This document shows positions 10,220-18,949 of a DNA stretch of 64,000 nucleotides, piece by piece. How positions within the stretch are numbered: the stretch's first letter is position 1; each line of letters begins with the position of its first letter. Under the pieces are notes generated by a model, which did not search any database, was not told the DNA's origin, and worked only from the letters and a program-made list of their open reading frames with translations. Both the position numbers and the translations under genes were made by a program. The stretch is from Candidatus Epilinea brevis (GTDB taxonomy: Bacteria; Chloroflexota; Anaerolineae; Epilineales; Epilineaceae), in contig JADJUE010000002.1 of NCBI GenBank assembly GCA_016710785.1, positions 62,001 through 126,000 of the forward strand. The letters run 5' to 3'.

Positions 10220-10912
10220 ATGAGCGGTGACAGGCAGACCTTTGCCCAGCAGGAGCGGGATGCGGCGCCGGATCCCTTGGGGGCCGCAGAGGCGTCCGGG
10301 GCGGCCGGGGTGGCCGACGAGTTGCTCCTGTCGCGCCTGCGCAGCGGCGACGAGGCCGCGCTGTCCGCGCTCTACCGCCGCCATGTCCAGGCCATCTACC
10401 GTTTTGTCCTGGGCCAGGTGCGCGACCATGACGCCGCTGAAGATCTGACCAGCGATACCTTTGCCCGCATGCTGCGCGGCGTGGAAGGCTACCGTGGCGA
10501 GGCCAGTTTCAAGAACTGGCTCTACCAGATCGCACGCAACGCGGTGCGCAACCACCGCCGCTCCGCCAGCTACCGTTTGAATGTGCCGCTGAGCCCGGCG
10601 CTGCCCGCCAGTGAACCGGAGAGCGAGCCCGTAGCGACGCGCGACGCCGAGGCGCGGGTGGCGGCGATGCTGGCTCCGCTGCCGCCGCGCTATCGCCAGG
10701 TGCTCGAGCTGCGTTTCCTGCTGGGCTGCAGCCTGCAGGAGACGGCCGACCGTCTGGCCATCACCGTGGCCAATGCCAAGGTCCTGCAGCTGCGCGCCCT
10801 GCAGAAACTGGGCCGTCAGACCGGTGCCGCAGCCGAGCCGGCGTCATCGTCGCGACCCATCTGGAACACCGTGGAGATCGAGGAGACCGATCGTGGATCC
10901 CATCCTGTATGA
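10220..10912 (+). CDS. ECF-type RNA polymerase sigma factor (cassette 2)
   Basis: 230 residues from the ATG at 10220; AAGGAAG lies about 10 nt upstream. A TTG at 10193 would add nine residues. Region 2: LLLSRLRSGDEAALSALYRR, IYRFVLGQVRDHDAAEDLTS, and FKNWLYQIARNAVRNHRRS. Region 4: LAPLPPRYRQVLELRFLLG, then QETADRLAITVANAKVLQLRALQKL. The N-terminus has an extra 30 or so acidic/Ala residues. It overlaps the next gene by 20 nt, and the third gene of this transcript is a two-VWA surface protein, so the regulon may include surface functions. Confidence 0.92.
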   Translation: MSGDRQTFAQQERDAAPDPLGAAEASGAAGVADELLLSRLRSGDEAALSALYRRHVQAIYRFVLGQVRDHDAAEDLTSDTFARMLRGVEGYRGEASFKNWLYQIARNAVRNHRRSASYRLNVPLSPALPASEPESEPVATRDAEARVAAMLAPLPPRYRQVLELRFLLGCSLQETADRLAITVANAKVLQLRALQKLGRQTGAAAEPASSSRPIWNTVEIEETDRGSHPV

Positions 10913-11681
10913 CGCAGAGCGCCTGGAGCGCGCCCTGGCCGCCTGGCAGGCCGGCCAGAGCCCCCAGGCGGTCTTTGACGAACTGCCGGCCCAGTTGCGG
11001 CCGGCGGCCCGCGCCGCGTTGGGCCTGGACCAGGCGGGCGGCGACCGCGTCGCCGGCGCCCGGCCCAGCTTCGTGATGGCTTTGGAAGACCAGTTGCGGG
11101 CGGACCTTCGACTGGGCATCGGGCGCCCGAGCGCCGTTTCGGAGCCCGCCCCGACCGCATCTCCGCGCCCTGCGCGCTGGCTGCTGGCGGCCGTCCTGCT
11201 GGGCCTTGGCCTGCTGGGCGGCTACGGTATGCGCGGCGAGTCCCCTTACGAGCGCTCGACGCCGGTCGAGGTCGCCATCCGGTCCATTGACCGGGCTCCC
11301 GTGGTGGTTCCGAATGCGGACGCCGGCCGCTTGCCGTGGCTGCCGGATCGCGAGCCCCTGCCGCCGGTCCTGATCACCGCGGCCGCTCCAGACCCGGCGC
11401 TGAGCGCTGCCGGGGCGGCGCCCGCGGCGGCGCCTGCCTCGGCTTACCGTGCTGCCCCGGCGGCTCGCGGGCGGGATACCGCTCCAGCGTCGGCGGCCCC
11501 GGCCATCGCGGCGGCCGAGCTGCCGCCCGCCGCGTCCCCTGCTCCCGTCGCCGCCGACGAGGAAGTGGACGCCGCTGAGCCACCCGCGCCCTCGGCCGTA
11601 GCCGGCGCGGTCGAGCTGACGGTCGCTCCGCCGCAGGAGGCGCCCCCCACGCGCACGCCGGATGCCGAACCGGAGCCTTGA
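10893..11681 (+). CDS. Single-pass membrane partner of sigma factor 2 (probable anti-sigma factor)
   Basis: 262 residues from the GTG at 10893, supported by GAGGAG 7 nt upstream. The start lies 20 nt inside the sigma gene, so translation is likely coupled. The N-terminal 90 residues are helical and charged (ILYDAERLERALAAW, VFDELPAQLRPAARAAL, VMALEDQLRADLRLG), as expected of a sigma-binding domain but without the zinc-binding His/Cys set. One TM helix (RWLLAAVLLGLGLLGGYGM, about 95-113) follows. The outer 150 residues are Ala/Pro-rich and disordered. The position suggests anti-sigma function; the sequence alone does not prove it. Confidence 0.65.
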   Translation: MDPILYDAERLERALAAWQAGQSPQAVFDELPAQLRPAARAALGLDQAGGDRVAGARPSFVMALEDQLRADLRLGIGRPSAVSEPAPTASPRPARWLLAAVLLGLGLLGGYGMRGESPYERSTPVEVAIRSIDRAPVVVPNADAGRLPWLPDREPLPPVLITAAAPDPALSAAGAAPAAAPASAYRAAPAARGRDTAPASAAPAIAAAELPPAASPAPVAADEEVDAAEPPAPSAVAGAVELTVAPPQEAPPTRTPDAEPEP

Positions 11682-13671
11682 TCCAGGGCCGGCCAAACGC
11701 GCCTTCTCGTGCTGGTCGCGACGCGGCGAGGCGGCGGTCGCCGGCTGGTGGCCGCTGACAGCCGGACCCCTGCTCGCCGCCCTGGTCCTGGTTCTGTGGC
11801 TGGCCGGCGGACGCCAGAACCAGCCGGCCCGGTCGGCCCCGGGCTTCCCCTGCCAGACGCAGGCCAGCCGGGTGGTGGCGCCCCTGTCCCTAGCCCCCGG
11901 AGAGGTGACCACGGCGACGGTGCAGATCGATGTGGCCTGCGACGTCAGCGCCTGGCCCCGGCGCCTGGTCCTGGTGGTGGACGCGTCGTCGGCCATGTCC
12001 ACCGACGGCCTGCAGCGCCTGAAGGGGGGCTTGTTGGCCGGGGTGGGGGCGCTGGCGCCCTACCTGGGCAAGGGCCAGGGGCTGGCCGTGGCCGTGCTGC
12101 CCTATGACGGGCGCGGGGTGATGGCCGGCGAACTGCGCTTCAGCCAGGACCTGCGCCAGATCGAGGAGAACCTGCGGCGCATCAGCCTGGGGCAGCAGTC
12201 CTGCGGCGCCGCCCCGGCGTCGGACTGCGGCGCGTCGGCCGCCCTGCGTCAGGCTGCGCAGCTGTTGGATGACGAGCGCCGGGCGGTGTCGGAAACGGAC
12301 TTGCGGGAGATGGTGCTGCTGACCTCTGCCGGGATCGACGCCCAGCAGGATCTGGCCGCCTGCAGCGCCCTCAGGCAGTCGGCGCAAAGCCTGCGCGAAC
12401 GACCTGGGGCGCCGCTGGTGATGGCCGCCTGCGCGACGGAGGGCCTGGCTTTCTGCGCCTATCGCTGCCTTGGCGACGTGGCTGAGAGCGAGGACTTCGA
12501 GTTCTTCTCCCGCTCAGCTAACTGGCAGCACTTCCCATCCATCCTGGGTGCCCTGGGCGAGGGGACCCTCGCGTTCCACCCGGTGCGCCTCATCGAGTTC
12601 TACGACCGCGTGCCCGAGTCGCTGAAGTATGCCGGTGGCGATCCACCCAGCGCCATCACCGGTCGCCGGATGACGTGGGTGCAGTATCCGGTGGAGAGCA
12701 GCTTTACCATGAAGGCCAGCTACCGGCTCGTGCCCCAGCTCTGCAGCGACGCTGCCCCGCTGCCCTCCAGCGATGATTCGGCCTACACCCTGGAGTACCG
12801 CCCCTTTCTGTGGGGTGGCTCCCAGTATTCGGCATTGCTGGACATACCCCAGCTGCAGGTGCCTTGCCTGGTGCCCAGCCTCACCCCGGCCACGCTGACG
12901 CCGACGGCCTCGCGCGGCACCGTTACACCCACGCCCAGCACCACGTCAACCGCCACGCCCAGTCCGCCGATCACCGTCACGCCCTCCGCTACCATCGCCA
13001 TGACCCGCGTTCCGCGGCGTGCCTTCCTGCCGCAGCTCCTCCAGCGGGACACGGGCCGCGTCTGTCCGGAAGGGTCGCGCGATCTGGTCCTGCTGCTGGA
13101 CGTCTCCACCAGCATGCGCCGTCGGCCCCATGGCCCCAACCCGGACCTCCCGCCCTTCGGGGCGGCGAGTCGGATCGCGGTAGCCCAGCGTCTGGGCGCG
13201 GCGATCCTGGGCGGCCTGAGCCCGGTGACCGATCGGGCGGCGCTGGTGGAATATGGCAGGGAGACCTTCGTATCCGCGGGCGGGCTGGTCGCCTGCTGCG
13301 GCCCGGCGCTGGACGCCCTCGCGCAGCCCCATGCCCAGACCTACACTTTCCCTTGGGAGGGCCTGGCGCGGGCGGTGGCGGTCTTCGATGCCGCACCGGC
13401 GCCGGCGGAACTGCCGCGCCGCGCCCTGCTGCTGGTCAGCGATCTGGCCGCGGACGACCTGAGTCCGGCCGATCAGCAGCTGACCATCGCCGCCGCCCAG
13501 ACCGCGCGCCGTCACGGCATCGAGGTGCTGGCCCTGGGCATCGGGCAGCGGGCGGATCGGGAGTTCCTGCAGGCGCTGGCCGGTGGTCGGGCCTCGCGCG
13601 TGGTCCTCTCGCGGGACCTGACGATCGCGCCGGAGGATGCGGTGGCGGGATGGATGGCCTGCCAACCTTGA
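11662..13671 (+). CDS. Membrane-anchored surface protein with two VWA domains and PT linker
   Basis: 669 residues; the start overlaps the previous gene by 20 nt. One TM/signal-anchor helix lies near residues 29-49. VWA domain A starts LVLVVDASSAM (Asp107); its MIDAS is degenerate because the second Ser of DxSxS is Ala. A beta-rich domain follows (HPVRLIEFYDRVPESLKYAG, then ITGRRMTWVQYPV). A Thr/Pro/Ser linker (about 410-448) leads to AFLPQLLQ and then VWA domain B, whose MIDAS DVSTS (Asp480) is intact, with VLALGIGQRADREFLQALAGG near its end. The same order (degenerate VWA, beta domain, PT linker, YLP-like motif, intact VWA) recurs at 58181-60226. Likely an adhesion or matrix-binding protein. 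It is the last gene of sigma cassette 2. Confidence 0.8.
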   Translation: MPNRSLDPGPAKRAFSCWSRRGEAAVAGWWPLTAGPLLAALVLVLWLAGGRQNQPARSAPGFPCQTQASRVVAPLSLAPGEVTTATVQIDVACDVSAWPRRLVLVVDASSAMSTDGLQRLKGGLLAGVGALAPYLGKGQGLAVAVLPYDGRGVMAGELRFSQDLRQIEENLRRISLGQQSCGAAPASDCGASAALRQAAQLLDDERRAVSETDLREMVLLTSAGIDAQQDLAACSALRQSAQSLRERPGAPLVMAACATEGLAFCAYRCLGDVAESEDFEFFSRSANWQHFPSILGALGEGTLAFHPVRLIEFYDRVPESLKYAGGDPPSAITGRRMTWVQYPVESSFTMKASYRLVPQLCSDAAPLPSSDDSAYTLEYRPFLWGGSQYSALLDIPQLQVPCLVPSLTPATLTPTASRGTVTPTPSTTSTATPSPPITVTPSATIAMTRVPRRAFLPQLLQRDTGRVCPEGSRDLVLLLDVSTSMRRRPHGPNPDLPPFGAASRIAVAQRLGAAILGGLSPVTDRAALVEYGRETFVSAGGLVACCGPALDALAQPHAQTYTFPWEGLARAVAVFDAAPAPAELPRRALLLVSDLAADDLSPADQQLTIAAAQTARRHGIEVLALGIGQRADREFLQALAGGRASRVVLSRDLTIAPEDAVAGWMACQP

Positions 13672-13742
13672 CGGACCTTCCGGCCGCAGCTAGGGCCTGA
13701 CCGCAGCCAGGGCCGGGCCGCGCCGTCCGGTAGACGCCGCCG

Positions 13743-14051
13743 CTAGAGCGCCGGCGCCGCCGGCGCGCGTCCCTTGATCTCCGCTTCCATCTCTTCTCGG
13801 GCGGCCGCGGCGGCGCGCCGGCCCTCGTCCATGGCCAGGCGAAAGCGGGCCAGGGTCTGGTCCAACAGCGCGGTCCCGAATCCGGGCGCAACGGTGGTGG
13901 CGCCATCGGCCCCGCCGTCCGCGCCTGCCGCTCCGCTTCCGCCCGTCAGCCGCCGCTCCTGGCCGATCAGCCAGCTGACAGCGGTGTAGCCCAGGGCGAA
14001 GCCCGTGGTCAGGCCCAGCAACAGCTTGAACAGGCTCTTCAAGAGGCCCAT
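13743..14051 (-). CDS. Small membrane protein, YtxH-like
   Basis: 102 residues. One N-terminal hydrophobic segment (LFKLLLGLTTGFALGYTAVSWLI) is followed by a Gly/Ala-rich spacer and an amphipathic helix with many Arg/Glu (LARFRLAMDEGRRAAAAAREEMEAEIKGR). This layout is that of YtxH-like general-stress membrane proteins. Its ATG overlaps the TGA of the upstream gene by one base, so the two form a transcriptional pair. Function is not known. Confidence 0.6.
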   Translation of the reverse strand: MGLLKSLFKLLLGLTTGFALGYTAVSWLIGQERRLTGGSGAAGADGGADGATTVAPGFGTALLDQTLARFRLAMDEGRRAAAAAREEMEAEIKGRAPAAPAL

Positions 14052-14395
14052 CAGAACGTCCCTCCCCCGGCTTTGCCGGCGCGCAGGGCCCGGACCACCT
14101 CGGCCCCCACCTGCCAGATCCCCCGGGCGGAGATGCCCAGGCTCAGCGCGCCGCGCGCGGGGCTGACCATCTGGTGGTTGACGAAGGCCGTCACCGAGCG
14201 CACCGAATCGGAGGTGCCCTGCAGCGAGGCCAGGATGGGCTTCAGCTCCAGGTAGAGCTCCCGGCCCAGCCGGTACAGCTGCCAGCCGACATAAGCCATG
14301 AAGCCCGTCAGCACCAGCAGGGCCACGGTGCTGAGGATGAGCAGGATGTCTCGCAGGGTCTCGGTGAGGGCCAGGAACTGGTTGGGATCCGCCAT
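14051..14395 (-). CDS. Small membrane protein, DUF948-like
   Basis: 114 residues from ATG 14395; the longer frame to 14587 runs into the promoter and the upstream gene and is not supported. One TM helix (ILLILSTVALLVLTGFMAYVGWQLY, about 17-41) is followed by an amphipathic helix (ELYLELKPILASLQGTSDSVRSVTAFV) and a Gly/Arg-rich tail. Such proteins often pair with YtxH-like proteins, and here the two genes overlap by one base. Confidence 0.6.
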   Translation of the reverse strand: MADPNQFLALTETLRDILLILSTVALLVLTGFMAYVGWQLYRLGRELYLELKPILASLQGTSDSVRSVTAFVNHQMVSPARGALSLGISARGIWQVGAEVVRALRAGKAGGGTF

Positions 14396-14469
14396 GGGGC
14401 TCAGGCCCTCCCGGGTCGCGTCTGGGTAGGTCAGGCGAACCCGGGGTCCGCCCGCGATGAAGATGTCAG

Positions 14470-14475
14470 AGTATA
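14470..14475 (-). promoter_or_regulatory. -10 box TATACT for the DUF948-like/YtxH-like pair
   Basis: TATACT lies about 75 nt upstream of the ATG at 14395, in the gap after the E1 gene. No clear -35 is present. Confidence 0.35.
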
Positions 14476-14493
14476 GCCGAGCCACCCAGGACC

Positions 14494-16668
14494 TCAGAAG
14501 CCCAGGATCTCGCGCATGGCCCCCGCTATGCGCGACACCGAGGGCACCACGCCCTCCATCATCCGCAGGCTGTAGGGCACCGGGCAATCCGCGCCGCCGA
14601 TGCGCGCTACCGGCGCGTCGAGGTGCTGGAAGGCCTCCTGGCTGACGACGGCGGCGATCTCCGCTCCGAAGCCGCCGCTGATGTGGTCCTCGTGAACGAC
14701 GAGCAGGCGGCCGGTCTTGCGCACCGAAGCCAGCACGGCCTCCCGGTCCCAGGGCACGATGGTGCGCAGGTCCAACACCTCGATGCTGGCGCCCGACTCC
14801 GGCGCGACGGTCGCCGCCGCCTCCAGGCAGCGGTGCAGCATGGCGCCCCAGGTGACCACCGTCAGGTCCTCTCCCTCCTGGCGCAGGGCGGCCTGGCCGA
14901 AGGGGATCATGTAGCCATCGCCAGGATACGGGCGCCGCCCTTCCACGCCGAAGTACAGCGCGCGATGCTCCAGGAAGTAGACCGGATCGTCACCGCGCAG
15001 GGCGGTGCGCAGGAGGCCGGCGGCTTCCTCGGCATCCGAGGGCATGACCACCTGCCAGCCCACGGTATGGGCCAGGATGCTTTCGTCGCAGACCGAATGC
15101 CAGGGGTCGCCCGTGGCCGGCGAGAAGCCCACCGGGATGCGCACGACGATGGGCGCGGCGAAGCGGCCGTTGGTCCGCCAGCGCACTGTGCCACAGTCGT
15201 TCAGCTGCTCCGTGGCCGGATCGGCGTACTTGCGGAACTGGATCTCCGGCACGGAGATCAGGCCGCTGTAGGCCAGGCCGACGGCCCGGCCGATGATACC
15301 CTCCTCGGTCAAGGCGGTGTCGAAGACCCGTTCGGAGCCGAAATGCAGCTGCATGTCGCGCGTGGCGCCGTGCACGCCGCCCTTGGCCCCCACGTCTTCG
15401 CCGAAGACCAGCACGCGGTCGGAGGCCCGCATCTCCGCCTCCAGGGTCAGGCGGATGCTGTCGACCATGTTGATGCGCACCGGCTCGGCCGGCGCGGGCC
15501 GTCCACCGAAAGCCACCGGCAGGCCCGCGCCCTCCGGCGCGGCCCCCCCCACCTGCGCCACGGGCGCGCCGCTGGCGAAGACCCGTTCCAGCGCGGATTC
15601 CGGCGTCCCCTCCGGCTGGGCCTTGGCCCGCTCGGCGGCGCCGGCCACCTCGTCCTCGGCCCAGGCCTCTAGGGCCTCCCAGCCGGCCTGATCCACCAGA
15701 CCGCGGGTCAGGACCAGCTCGCGCAGCCGGGGCAGCGGGTCACGGGCCTCTTCCTCCGCCAGTTGCTCGGAGCTCTTGTAGGCCTGGTTGTCCTGGATGG
15801 AATGGCCGTTGAGCCGCGGCACCCTGAGGCGCAAGAGCGCCGGCCCCTCGCCCGAGCGCGCGCGCTGCACGGCGCGGCCGATAAGGTCCGCGGCCTCCTC
15901 CGGTTGGCTGCCGTCGCCCTCCAGGATGAGCAGGCCCTGGAAGGCGGCCAGGTTGGCGGCGATGTTGGCCCCCGGCGTTTGCATGCGGCTCTCCACCGAG
16001 ATGGCGTAGCCGTTGTCCTCGATGAAGAAGAGGTAGGGGAGCTTGCCGGTGGTGGCCATGTTGAGCGCCGACCAGAAGCCGGGGGTGGCGCAGGAGCCGT
16101 CGCCGCCCAAGGCCACCGCCATCGCGCCCTTCCAGTCGCTGTGACCGAGATGCCCTGCCCGGTAGCGGATGCCGTGGGCCCAGCCCAGGGCAGGGGTGTA
16201 CTGCGCGCCCACGTCGCCGGACATGGGCAGCACCGTCGCCCGGCCGCGCGAAGGCAGGTTGAAGACCACGCCGATGTCCCGCCCGCCGTTGGGCGAGCCC
16301 ACGCGGCCCATGGTCGCGGCCAGGGCCTCCTCCGGCGTCAGACCCTGGCTGATCATGAAGGGCCGCGAGCGGTAGTAGACCGTGGCCGCGTCGCGCGGAT
16401 GGTCGAGGAACTGGCCCAGGATGGCCTGCGCCACGTCATGCCCGCGGGCCGAGAACTGGTACTTCACCAGCCCGGCCGGCGCCAACTGGCTCACCTCGAT
16501 ACGGTCCAGGACACGGCTCACCAGCACCGTTCGGGCGACCGCCAGCCAGTCCAGGGCGGGCGGGGCCGGCGGCGTCTTGGCGGCACGGCGGGCGCGGGTC
16601 GAGCTGGCCGGCGCGGTCCGGGCGATCGCGGTCGAATTCGTAGAGGCGGCGGGCTTGCGCTGGGGCAT
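14494..16668 (-). CDS. Fused alpha/beta 2-oxoacid dehydrogenase E1 component
   Basis: 724 residues from ATG 16668. The first half is E1-alpha: FSARGHDVAQAILGQFL, YYRSRPFMISQGL, the thiamine-diphosphate motif GGDGSCATPGFWSALN..EDNGYAIS, then GEGPALLRLRVPRLNGHS. The second half, after a Pro/Gly-rich linker near residue 390, is E1-beta: INMVDSIRLTLEAEM, VFGEDVGAKGGVHGAT, VFDTALTEEGIIGRAVGLAY, EIQFRKYADPATEQL, WHSVCDESILAHTVGWQVV and IEVLDLRTIVPWDREAVLASV. It decarboxylates a 2-oxoacid and passes the acyl group to the lipoyl E2; the single-chain form and motifs favour branched-chain 2-oxoacids over pyruvate, but that is uncertain. No E2 or E3 gene is nearby. Confidence 0.9.
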   Translation of the reverse strand: MPQRKPAASTNSTAIARTAPASSTRARRAAKTPPAPPALDWLAVARTVLVSRVLDRIEVSQLAPAGLVKYQFSARGHDVAQAILGQFLDHPRDAATVYYRSRPFMISQGLTPEEALAATMGRVGSPNGGRDIGVVFNLPSRGRATVLPMSGDVGAQYTPALGWAHGIRYRAGHLGHSDWKGAMAVALGGDGSCATPGFWSALNMATTGKLPYLFFIEDNGYAISVESRMQTPGANIAANLAAFQGLLILEGDGSQPEEAADLIGRAVQRARSGEGPALLRLRVPRLNGHSIQDNQAYKSSEQLAEEEARDPLPRLRELVLTRGLVDQAGWEALEAWAEDEVAGAAERAKAQPEGTPESALERVFASGAPVAQVGGAAPEGAGLPVAFGGRPAPAEPVRINMVDSIRLTLEAEMRASDRVLVFGEDVGAKGGVHGATRDMQLHFGSERVFDTALTEEGIIGRAVGLAYSGLISVPEIQFRKYADPATEQLNDCGTVRWRTNGRFAAPIVVRIPVGFSPATGDPWHSVCDESILAHTVGWQVVMPSDAEEAAGLLRTALRGDDPVYFLEHRALYFGVEGRRPYPGDGYMIPFGQAALRQEGEDLTVVTWGAMLHRCLEAAATVAPESGASIEVLDLRTIVPWDREAVLASVRKTGRLLVVHEDHISGGFGAEIAAVVSQEAFQHLDAPVARIGGADCPVPYSLRMMEGVVPSVSRIAGAMREILGF

Positions 16669-16714
16669 GACTGGGTCTACCTGGCGGGGGAGGGGGAGGG
16701 GCGTGATGCGGCAG

Positions 16715-16720
16715 AGTGTA
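16715..16720 (-). promoter_or_regulatory. -10 box TACACT of the E1 gene
   Basis: TACACT preceded by CA lies 47 nt before the ATG at 16668. The TAGAAT of the divergent gene is 130 bp away. Confidence 0.35.
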
Positions 16721-16850
16721 TGCGGCCTCGAGCGTGGCGGCAAGGGTCCGCACGGGCCGACAACCGGATGCCGCGGCCTGTTGACCCGCTCTGTGGTCGG
16801 GGCTTGCATGCGCCGGCCGGGGCTTCGATTCGGTCACCACCAGCCTCTCG

Positions 16851-16856
16851 TAGAAT
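16851..16856 (+). promoter_or_regulatory. -10 box TAGAAT of the glycosidase-like gene
   Basis: TAGAAT is followed after about 8 nt by AGGAG (16865-16869) and then ATG at 16877, giving a very short leader with a ribosome site. Confidence 0.45.
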
Positions 16857-16876
16857 ACGGCATCAGGAGCAGGCCC

Positions 16877-18850
16877 ATGCACCCCTTTCAATCGCCCCGC
16901 CGCAGCGGGTCGCCATCGACGGTCGTCCTCGCCCTGCTGCTGGCCGCGGCCGTGGTCGGCGCATCCGCCCGCGCCTGGGCGCGGCGCGGCGCCTTTGCCC
17001 AGTCCGCGGCGGCCCCCCTGGTGGAAGGCCATCTGCTCACCAGGCGCTGGCTGCTCATCCAGAACAACTTCCAGGTGGCGGCCAACGTGGCCAGGGTCAA
17101 CGCCATCCTGGACCGGGCCAAGGCCGCCGGCTACAACGGCGCCGTCTTCGCCGACGTGAAGTTCGGCCGCCTGGACGATGGCTCGCTGATCGATGCCTAC
17201 CCCAGCTACCTGCGTGCCGTGCTGACCCATGCGCGAAACCTGGGCCTGACCGTCCTGCCCGCCACGGCGGACTTCGGCTATTCCGAGAGCATCCTCTGGC
17301 ATGACCCCGATCTGGCCGAGGGCCTACCGGTGCGGGACGAGCCCTATCGGGCCCAGGGTGGCCGCCTGCTGCCCGACGACACTGACGCCCCCCGCCTGCC
17401 CAATCCCGACTTCGAGACCCTGCCGGCCGGCGGCGACACCTTCCCCGGCTGGGATTACCAGGACGCCCCGGGCGCGGCCACCTTCGTCGACCGGGCCGTG
17501 CGGCACGGTGGGCGGGCCAGCCTGCGCATGGAGGATCTCGGGCGCACGAACGCGCCCAGCGGCAACGGAAGGGTGTACAAGCGCCTGGCGGTGAAGCCCT
17601 TCCGGCACCTGCACCTGCGGGTATGGGTGAAGACCGAGGGCTTCCAGGGCGGCGAGGTGCGCGCCCTGGTCCTGGCCCAGAACCCCTCGCGCACCCTGCA
17701 ATGGAACAGCATCCCCGTGCAGGCTACCCAGGACTGGACGCCCTTCGACGTCACCTTCAACACCTTGACCCATGAGGAGATCCTGGTCTACCTCGGGGTC
17801 TGGGGCGGCGAACGCGGGCGCATCTGGTGGGACGACGCCTTGCTGGAGCCGGCGGGTCTGGTCAACCTCGTCCGCCGGCCGGGGGCGCCTTTGGAGGCGC
17901 GGCTGGCGGATGGCAGGCTGCTGGACGAAGGCGCCGACCTGGCGCCCATCACCGACCCCAGGTCGGGGCGTGTTCCCTGGCCGGGCAACTTCGATCTGTG
18001 GCATGAGCCGCCGACGATCACCTTGACTGCGGGATCCCGGGTGCGGGAGGGCGACCCGGTGCGGCTGAGCTACTACCACACCGCCCTCATCTACGGCGGC
18101 CAGGTGGCCGCCAGCTTGCTGGAGCCGCGGGCCTTGGAGATCGTCGCCGGGCAGCTGTCCAGCTTGCGGCGGGAGTTCCAGGCGGCCGGCGCCTTCAGCG
18201 GCTGGATGCTGAGCCACGACGAGATTCGCGTCCACGGCTGGGACCAGGCGCCCAAGGCCGGCTCCGGGCGGCCCGGCGAGAACCTGGCCGAGAACATCCG
18301 CCGGGTGCGGGCGGCAGCCGAGGCCCTGGATCCCGCCGCCGCGCTCTACGTGTGGTCCGACATGTTCGACCCCTTCCACAATGCCGCCGACAGCGAGACG
18401 CCGTTCTATCTGGTCAACGGCAACTGGGCCGGCAGCTGGGAGGGCCTCGACCCGCGGATGGGCGTCGTCAACTGGAACAGCCAGCCCGGCAAACGGCGCG
18501 ACTCAGCGGCCTTCTTCGCCGCGCGCGGGCATCGGCAGATCCTGGCCGGCTACTACGACCAGCAGCCCGGCCGCTTCGGCGACCGGGCCTGGCTGGCGGA
18601 CCTGCGCGGTCTGCCGGGCATCGAGGGCGTGCTCTACGCCCAATGGGGCTCCGGCTACGACAACCTGGAGGCCTGGGCCCAGCATGTGTGGGGCGATGCT
18701 GCCTGGGTCCTGCCTACGCCGGAAGGACCGACGCCGGGAGGGCCGACGCCGGGTGGAACGGCGCCACCCACGCCCACCGATGCTCCGCCCACGGCCCCGC
18801 CCGGCGCGACGCCCGCGCCCCGGGTCCTGCTGCCGCGTCTCTTCCGGTGA
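16877..18850 (+). CDS. Secreted glycoside-hydrolase-like protein with PT linker and LLPRLF tail
   Basis: 657 residues; ATG 16877 has AGGAG 7 nt upstream. Signal peptide: VVLALLLAAAVVGASARAWA. The N-terminal barrel portion (LIQNNFQVAANVARVNAILDRAK, AAGYNGAVFADVKFGRLDD, LGLTVLPATADFGY) and the later part (FSGWMLSHDEIRVHGWDQ, AALYVWSDMFDPFHNA, GIEGVLYAQWGSGYDNLEAWA) resemble GH20-like (beta/alpha)8 folds, with Asp-Glu in SHDEIR a candidate acid. A carbohydrate-binding-like beta domain is inserted (PNPDFETLPAGGDTFPGWDY, LHLRVWVKTEGFQGGEVRA, IWWDDALLEPAG). A Thr/Pro linker runs from about residue 612 to RVLLPRLFR at the C-terminus. The dispersed repeat begins at the stop codon. Substrate unknown. 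Confidence 0.65.
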   Translation: MHPFQSPRRSGSPSTVVLALLLAAAVVGASARAWARRGAFAQSAAAPLVEGHLLTRRWLLIQNNFQVAANVARVNAILDRAKAAGYNGAVFADVKFGRLDDGSLIDAYPSYLRAVLTHARNLGLTVLPATADFGYSESILWHDPDLAEGLPVRDEPYRAQGGRLLPDDTDAPRLPNPDFETLPAGGDTFPGWDYQDAPGAATFVDRAVRHGGRASLRMEDLGRTNAPSGNGRVYKRLAVKPFRHLHLRVWVKTEGFQGGEVRALVLAQNPSRTLQWNSIPVQATQDWTPFDVTFNTLTHEEILVYLGVWGGERGRIWWDDALLEPAGLVNLVRRPGAPLEARLADGRLLDEGADLAPITDPRSGRVPWPGNFDLWHEPPTITLTAGSRVREGDPVRLSYYHTALIYGGQVAASLLEPRALEIVAGQLSSLRREFQAAGAFSGWMLSHDEIRVHGWDQAPKAGSGRPGENLAENIRRVRAAAEALDPAAALYVWSDMFDPFHNAADSETPFYLVNGNWAGSWEGLDPRMGVVNWNSQPGKRRDSAAFFAARGHRQILAGYYDQQPGRFGDRAWLADLRGLPGIEGVLYAQWGSGYDNLEAWAQHVWGDAAWVLPTPEGPTPGGPTPGGTAPPTPTDAPPTAPPGATPAPRVLLPRLFR

Positions 18851-18922
18851 GTCGCGCATATGCGGCAAGCACACCCGCCAGAGCATGAAACGGCGGCTGG
18901 AGCGCGGCGCGTTTTCATAGCG
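18850..18922 (+). repeat. Dispersed ~75-bp repeat, copy 2
   Basis: Starts at the last base of the TGA of the glycosidase-like gene and ends near TTTTCATAG. It has CGCATATGCG (a perfect 10-bp palindrome) near the start and the ATGAAA/TTTCAT outer pair. It lies between convergent genes, so a terminator role is possible. Confidence 0.8.
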
Positions 18923-18949
18923 GCCCGTGTCCCTTCGCTTCCGATAGGC

